Origin: B33-G16 sp046498285
Lineage (GTDB): Bacteria; Desulfobacterota; DSM-4660; Desulfatiglandales; B25-G16
NCBI GenBank assembly: GCA_046498285.1
Contig: JAWOBA010000146.1
Location: 1 to 8,236 of the forward strand
Length of the DNA: 8,236 nucleotides
Direction of reading: 5' to 3'
The position numbers and the translations under genes are program-made. Of the stretch, positions 4,682 through 8,236 are shown piece after piece; position 1 is the first letter of the stretch, and each line of letters opens with the position of its first letter. The notes beneath the pieces were generated by a model. That model worked only from the letters and a program-made list of their open reading frames with translations, did not search any database and was not told the origin of the DNA.

Positions 4682-6202
4682 ATGGCATCATCTGACCTTT
4701 TAAAAACCATACTTGACTCTGCCACCCATACTGCCATCATTGTTACGGATTTTACAGGCAAAATTATCGTCTTTAATCAGGGTGCAGCCACCTTATTTGG
4801 ATATACCCCTGAAGAGGCAAAGGATAAGAGTTTACAAAAACTCACTTTTGTGAAGGAAGACCAAGATGTACATCTCTTTGAGCAGATCGTTGAAAGGGTG
4901 AGGAGTGAAGGATGGACAGAAGAGAATTTATCTCGCCGACATAAAAGCGGCCGTATCTTCCCGGCGATTTCTACCATTACATGTCTAAAAAACTCTACCC
5001 CCAAATATCAAGGAATTCTAGAAATTACCCAGGATATGCCCAATCTTTTTAGGCTGGAAAAAGAGCTTAAAGACTCTAAGAGCTTTATGGAAAATATCAT
5101 GGCAAGCTCTATTGATGCCATTGTCACAACCGATCCTAAGGGATATATCACGTATGCCAACCGGGCGTTTAAGGAACTTATTGGATTACGAGGTCATCAG
5201 ATTATTGGAAAACATATCTCTATCTACTATAAAGATGGCATTAATCAGGCCCGTCAAATCATGAATAAACTAAGGGAATCCGGACGCATTCGAGATTATG
5301 AATTTGAAATGAAGGTCGAAGAAAAACTTACCTCCATAAGAACATCAAGTACTCTTCTTTATGATGAGTATGGTGAAGTTATGGGTACTATGGGGGTATT
5401 TCAGGATATTACAGCCAGGAAAAAACTTCTGGAAGAATTATCTACTACACAAGCTGAATTGCTTCAGGCAGTTAAGATACGTGCCCTTGGCGATCTGGTA
5501 ACAGGTGTGGCACATGAAATCAATAACCCTCTTATGGCATCAGACACCTTTCTCCATCTATTAGAGAGTGAAACAGATAATAGCCCAGAAACAAAAAAGC
5601 GGATCAAGCTTCTTAAGGAATGCAACCTGAGAATTGAAAATATTGTAAAGAAACTCAAGGAGTTTTCTCGGCAGTCTAAATTTGAATTCACTGCTATGGA
5701 TGTTAATGATGCTATATTGTCCGTCTTGGAAATCACTCGACAACAATTACTCAATCAAGGTATAGAAGTAGAGCTCAGGTTAAGTGAAAATTTGCCAAGT
5801 GTCTTGGGTGATAAGAATCAAATTGAGCAAGTTTTATTAAATATCATATCTAATGCTCGTGATGCTATGGAAGGATGTTCACAAAAGATTTTAGTTGTTC
5901 AAACAGACCTCAGCCAGAAAGGGCAACAGGTTGAAATTCAACTCAGCGATACAGGTATAGGGATGAAAGCAGAGCAAATAGAACAAATCTTTAATCCTTT
6001 TTTCACGACAAAAGACTCTGATAAAGGCATAGGGCTAGGCCTATCCATTAGCTATCGGATTATTGATGCTCATCAAGGCAAAATTGAAGTTAATAGTGAA
6101 TTGAATAAAGGCACAACATTTATTGTAACTCTGCCTATTTATCTGGCTGGAGGTGAAAAAAATGGTGTCACTCATGAGCAGGGAGGGGAAAATGCCTTAT
6201 AA
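4682..6202 (+). CDS. Soluble PAS-PAS histidine kinase
   Basis: The product has 506 residues and no membrane segment, so it senses a cytoplasmic signal. PAS domain 1 spans about residues 5-120 (AIIVTDFTGKIIVFNQGAATLFGY). PAS domain 2 spans about 133-247 (DAIVTTDPKGYITYANRAFKELIG) and ends in the usual GVFQDIT. A short coiled coil (248-265) leads to the dimerisation and phosphotransfer region with the H-box GVAHEINNP and phospho-acceptor H278. The ATPase domain has the N-box (LLNIISNARDAME, N391), G1 (DTGIGM), F-box (IFNPFFTTK) and G2 (GIGLGL). It is thus a complete NtrB-like kinase. The ATG at 4682 is the only start after the in-frame stop at 4646, and no good ribosome binding site precedes it. 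The last 11 bases overlap the receiver gene, its likely partner. The PAS ligand cannot be read from sequence. Confidence 0.92.
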   Translation: MASSDLLKTILDSATHTAIIVTDFTGKIIVFNQGAATLFGYTPEEAKDKSLQKLTFVKEDQDVHLFEQIVERVRSEGWTEENLSRRHKSGRIFPAISTITCLKNSTPKYQGILEITQDMPNLFRLEKELKDSKSFMENIMASSIDAIVTTDPKGYITYANRAFKELIGLRGHQIIGKHISIYYKDGINQARQIMNKLRESGRIRDYEFEMKVEEKLTSIRTSSTLLYDEYGEVMGTMGVFQDITARKKLLEELSTTQAELLQAVKIRALGDLVTGVAHEINNPLMASDTFLHLLESETDNSPETKKRIKLLKECNLRIENIVKKLKEFSRQSKFEFTAMDVNDAILSVLEITRQQLLNQGIEVELRLSENLPSVLGDKNQIEQVLLNIISNARDAMEGCSQKILVVQTDLSQKGQQVEIQLSDTGIGMKAEQIEQIFNPFFTTKDSDKGIGLGLSISYRIIDAHQGKIEVNSELNKGTTFIVTLPIYLAGGEKNGVTHEQGGENAL

Positions 6203-6569
6203 AATTCTGGTAGTGGATGATGACATATTGGTACTTGAGTCCCTCGAGGAACTACTGAAATCCTCAGGATATGAGGTAAGAGCTGCTACACGGGGACAAG
6301 AGGCCCTGGAGATATTAAAAAAAGAGCACTTCGACTTGCTCATTTTAGATGTAGTTATGCCAAAAATGACCGGCTTTGATGTCTGTTGCGAAATCCGTAA
6401 AAGAGATGATGAAATGAGCACGGTCAAGATAATTATGCTTACTGCAAAAACCGAAACACCTGATACCGAACTAAGAAAACAGTGTGGTTGCGATCTGTAT
6501 CTTACAAAGCCTATTGACCCGGACAGGCTGAAGGAATTGATTCGGAATACATTAGAAGATTCGACGTAA
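6192..6569 (+). CDS. Single-domain response regulator (CheY-like receiver)
   Basis: The product has 125 residues from the ATG at 6192 (MPYKILVVDDD), with GGAGG five bases upstream; an earlier in-frame ATG at 6153 lies inside the kinase gene and lacks a site. Receiver hallmarks are all present: acidic pocket D9-D11, phospho-acceptor D53 (LLILDVVMPKMTG), T84 (IIMLTA) and K106 (LTKPID). The protein ends after the last helix with no DNA-binding or enzymatic output domain, so it must act through protein contacts or as a phosphate relay. The 11-bp overlap with the kinase gene implies coupled translation and makes H278-to-D53 transfer likely. Confidence 0.92.
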   Translation: MPYKILVVDDDILVLESLEELLKSSGYEVRAATRGQEALEILKKEHFDLLILDVVMPKMTGFDVCCEIRKRDDEMSTVKIIMLTAKTETPDTELRKQCGCDLYLTKPIDPDRLKELIRNTLEDST

Positions 6570-6576
6570 TGACGAT

Positions 6577-6582
6577 AAAGGA
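6577..6582 (+). promoter_or_regulatory. Ribosome binding site fixing a TTG start
   Basis: AAAGGA lies eight bases before TTG 6591. An in-frame TAA at 6576-6578 rules out any longer product, and the nearby ATG at 6586 is in another frame. Confidence 0.65.
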
Positions 6583-6590
6583 AATATGAA

Positions 6591-7706
6591 TTGCATTCCA
6601 TTTTTTACTATTCACAAGAATTGGCCTGGTATGATTTTGGCCCGGATCACCCTTTTAAACCTGAGAGGGCGCAAAAAACCCTGGAGCTTTGTCGCCGCTA
6701 TGGGGTCTTAGATTTACCAGGCATGGCCCTAAAAACCCCTCCATCCCTTGACCATGATACGCTTCTCCTTGGCCATAGTGAGGATTACCTGGAGGTACTT
6801 CGACGTATTAGCCAAGGTGAACTATTTGAGGAGATGTTCTCATTTGGAATCGGTACAGAGGATAATCCACCATTACAGGGAATCTATGACTGGGCCAAAA
6901 AATGCGCTGGTGCAACCTGGGATGGAATGGTTCAATTATTGAACACAGAAACTAAGGTCATCTTTAATCCTTTAGGTGGTTTCCATCATGCCCATCGGTC
7001 ACAAGCAGAAGGATTTTGTTACATTAATGATATTGTTATAGCCATTAAAGAAGCACTTAATCATAATGTAAAGATTAGCTATGTGGATATTGATGCCCAT
7101 CATGGAAATGGTGTCCAGGAGGCATTTTACCAGGAAAACCGGGTACAATTTATATCTATCCATGAATCCGGAAATCATATCTATCCATATAGTGGCTTTG
7201 CAGAAGAATCAGGGGCTGGAAAAGGTGAAGGATTTACCATAAATATCCCCTTACCTCCAAAGACAGATGATCAAATCTATCTCGAGGTCTTCCATCAGAT
7301 TGTCATGCCCCTTATTAAGCGATTTAATCCGGATATCTTAGTTGCCCAATTGGGTGCAGATTCTATGATATCTGATCCGCTTACTGACCTCATGCTTACA
7401 AATAATTCCTATACTGAAATAATCAAGGAATTAAGAGGGCTGTGTGGAAAAATCCTGGCCACTGGTGGAGGTGGATATGATATCTATCGTACAGCTCGAT
7501 GCTGGACACTGGCGTGGGCTCTATTGAACCATATTGAACCAAAAGATGAATATGCAGGTCTAGTAGGTGGAATGATGTTCGGTCCTGAGATGGAGGTAAG
7601 CAGTCTGCATGATCGGCCCTACACGGTCACCGGTCCACAAAAGGATACCATTCGCAAGGAAGTGGAAAAAACAATTGCATTTCTTACCACCCGGCATCAT
7701 CTATAA
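6591..7706 (+). CDS. AcuC/HDAC-family zinc-dependent deacetylase
   Basis: The product is 371 residues, the normal length for a bacterial class I HDAC-like protein. Family signatures run throughout: YDFGPDHPFKPERA at the N-terminus, the paired active-site histidines H132-H133 (GGFHHAHRSQAEGFCYIND), zinc ligands D168 and H170 (DIDAHHGNGVQEAFY), third ligand D257 (QLGADSMISDPL) and catalytic Tyr 296 (TGGGGYDIYRTARCW). All catalytic residues are intact. Known relatives remove acetyl groups from lysines of proteins such as acetyl-CoA synthetase (AcuC) or from small polyamine-like substrates (AphA type); the AcuC-like N-terminus favours protein deacetylation. It starts at TTG, 21 bases after the receiver gene, so it is the third gene of the operon. 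The TTG may keep its level low. No acs or acetyltransferase gene is in view, so the substrate is open. Confidence 0.9.
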   Translation: MHSIFYYSQELAWYDFGPDHPFKPERAQKTLELCRRYGVLDLPGMALKTPPSLDHDTLLLGHSEDYLEVLRRISQGELFEEMFSFGIGTEDNPPLQGIYDWAKKCAGATWDGMVQLLNTETKVIFNPLGGFHHAHRSQAEGFCYINDIVIAIKEALNHNVKISYVDIDAHHGNGVQEAFYQENRVQFISIHESGNHIYPYSGFAEESGAGKGEGFTINIPLPPKTDDQIYLEVFHQIVMPLIKRFNPDILVAQLGADSMISDPLTDLMLTNNSYTEIIKELRGLCGKILATGGGGYDIYRTARCWTLAWALLNHIEPKDEYAGLVGGMMFGPEMEVSSLHDRPYTVTGPQKDTIRKEVEKTIAFLTTRHHL

Positions 7707-7773
7707 TAGCCCCATCACATACACCCCTAACTAGGTATTCCCCCCTACCAGAAATAGGGGATAGGCACAAACT

Positions 7774-7816
7774 AAAACCACACCCATGCATAAATAGGTG
7801 TGGTTTTCCTGTTTTT
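7774..7816 (+). terminator. Intrinsic terminator of the kinase-receiver-deacetylase operon
   Basis: AAAACCACACC pairs perfectly with GGTGTGGTTTT around a 12-base loop, followed by CCTGTTTTT. It lies 68 bp after the deacetylase stop. Because the stem is flanked by A4 and T4, it may also work in the other direction. A weaker CCCCTA/TAGGGG hairpin (about 7742-7760) precedes it. Confidence 0.85.
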
Positions 7817-7874
7817 GAGTAACATGCCGGATTGAAACTATATCTTTAAATCAATACCTTAAAGCATAATAAAC

Positions 7875-8099
7875 TGAGACCTTTGAAAAACCCGGTGATT
7901 TTCACCATCCCCAAAAAGACAATGGACTTTTTTGAAGTGACTGGTGGCTTCCGGCTCGTAGAGCCTCCCGCTCGGAGAGAAGGGTGCTGAAAAGACCAAC
8001 CCGGGAGCCTCGGCCTCCGGCCCGGAGGGCCTACGCCCCGGAGGGAACTGAAAAAAAGCCCATCGTCTTTAGATCAAGAGGGGTTATGCAAAGGTTTCA
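7875..8099 (+). repeat. Dispersed palindromic repeat, copy 4 (full, 225 bp)
   Basis: The left arm is 7875-7947 (73 bp, three differences from copy 2) and the right arm is 8046-8099 (54 bp, three differences). The 98-bp core is built of GC-rich short hairpins such as CCTCCGGCCCGGAGGG and shares GCTGAAAAGACCA and CCCGGGAGCCTCGG with copy 2. It sits in the gap after an operon terminator and disrupts no visible gene. Both outer flanks carry AAC (AAAC before the left end, AAC after the right end), too short to call a target duplication. Confidence 0.85.
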
Positions 8100-8125
8100 A
8101 ACTATACTTTATAGGTTTTGACTCA

Positions 8126-8210
8126 CTCGTAAAAAGTCTCCTATCAACAATGTGGGGATCACCTTTAGACAAAATTGGCATCATGATCGAGGAAAAGGAC
8201 TCTTTACGAG
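8126..8210. repeat. Imperfect inverted repeat before the next gene
   Basis: CTCGTAAAAAGTCTCC (8126-8141) is nearly complementary to GGACTCTTTACGAG (8197-8210), with about 55 bases between. It lies within the likely 5' region of the gene beyond the window and may be another small palindromic element or a leader structure. Confidence 0.5.
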
Positions 8211-8226
8211 CATATCAATTTTAAGC

Positions 8227-8232
8227 AGGAGG
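8227..8232 (+). promoter_or_regulatory. Ribosome binding site of a gene beginning just past the window
   Basis: AGGAGG followed by ATAC ends the window, so a plus-strand start codon is expected within a few bases. The gene itself is not visible. Confidence 0.6.
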
Positions 8233-8236
8233 ATAC

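Noticed and set aside
172..8099. The four related repeats as a CRISPR array.
   Set aside because: Copies are kilobases apart, long, in both orientations and palindromic with variable cores; there is no regular spacer pattern and no cas gene.

Overview
The window is about 40% G+C and comes from a bacterial chromosome. It combines small toxin-antitoxin remnants, a degenerate insertion sequence, dispersed palindromic repeats and a compact signalling operon. The gene families (AcuC/HDAC-type deacetylase, PAS histidine kinase, TumE/DUF6516-type toxin with its usual partner, ISAs1 transposase with a DruA-like DUF4338 domain) suggest an environmental, probably anaerobic lineage such as Desulfobacterota, Nitrospirota or Planctomycetota. 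No rRNA or other decisive marker is present, so this placement is a guess.

Left part (1-2437). A plus-strand reading frame open at the window edge (2-208) and a minus-strand gene fragment (184-402) converge on one 73-bp arm of a dispersed repeat, and each takes its stop codon from that arm. Next is a 1.93-kb ISAs1-family insertion sequence (506-2437). Its 586-codon transposase gene on the minus strand has an N-terminal DUF4338/DruA-like domain. The frame is broken in a run of six C's that directly follows a perfect 11-bp hairpin in the mRNA.

Middle part (2438-4681). This holds an exact 46-bp tandem duplication, two tiny overlapping membrane-protein genes on the minus strand (68 and 34 residues; the second was found by eye), and a strongly structured stretch of nested inverted repeats (about 3187-3435). 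A toxin-antitoxin operon follows. Its antitoxin gene is intact, but its TumE-like toxin stops at residue 53 exactly where a palindromic repeat begins. Two repeat copies (4085-4337 and a very diverged one at 4410-4552) fill most of the space up to the next operon.

Right part (4682-8236). A tight plus-strand operon encodes a soluble two-PAS histidine kinase, a single-domain receiver protein and a class I HDAC/AcuC-type deacetylase that starts with TTG. The first two genes overlap by 11 bp and the third begins 21 bp later. The operon ends at a good intrinsic terminator (7774-7816). A fourth repeat copy follows, and the window closes on a strong ribosome binding site for a gene just outside it.

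The most striking theme is the dispersed element. It has terminal inverted repeats near TGAGACCTTTG, a 73-bp left arm, a 54-bp right arm and a variable GC-rich hairpin core of 16 to 126 bp. It occurs four times in 8.2 kb, sits at gene ends, supplies stop codons, and has truncated at least one recognisable gene. It looks like a non-autonomous, MITE-like element.
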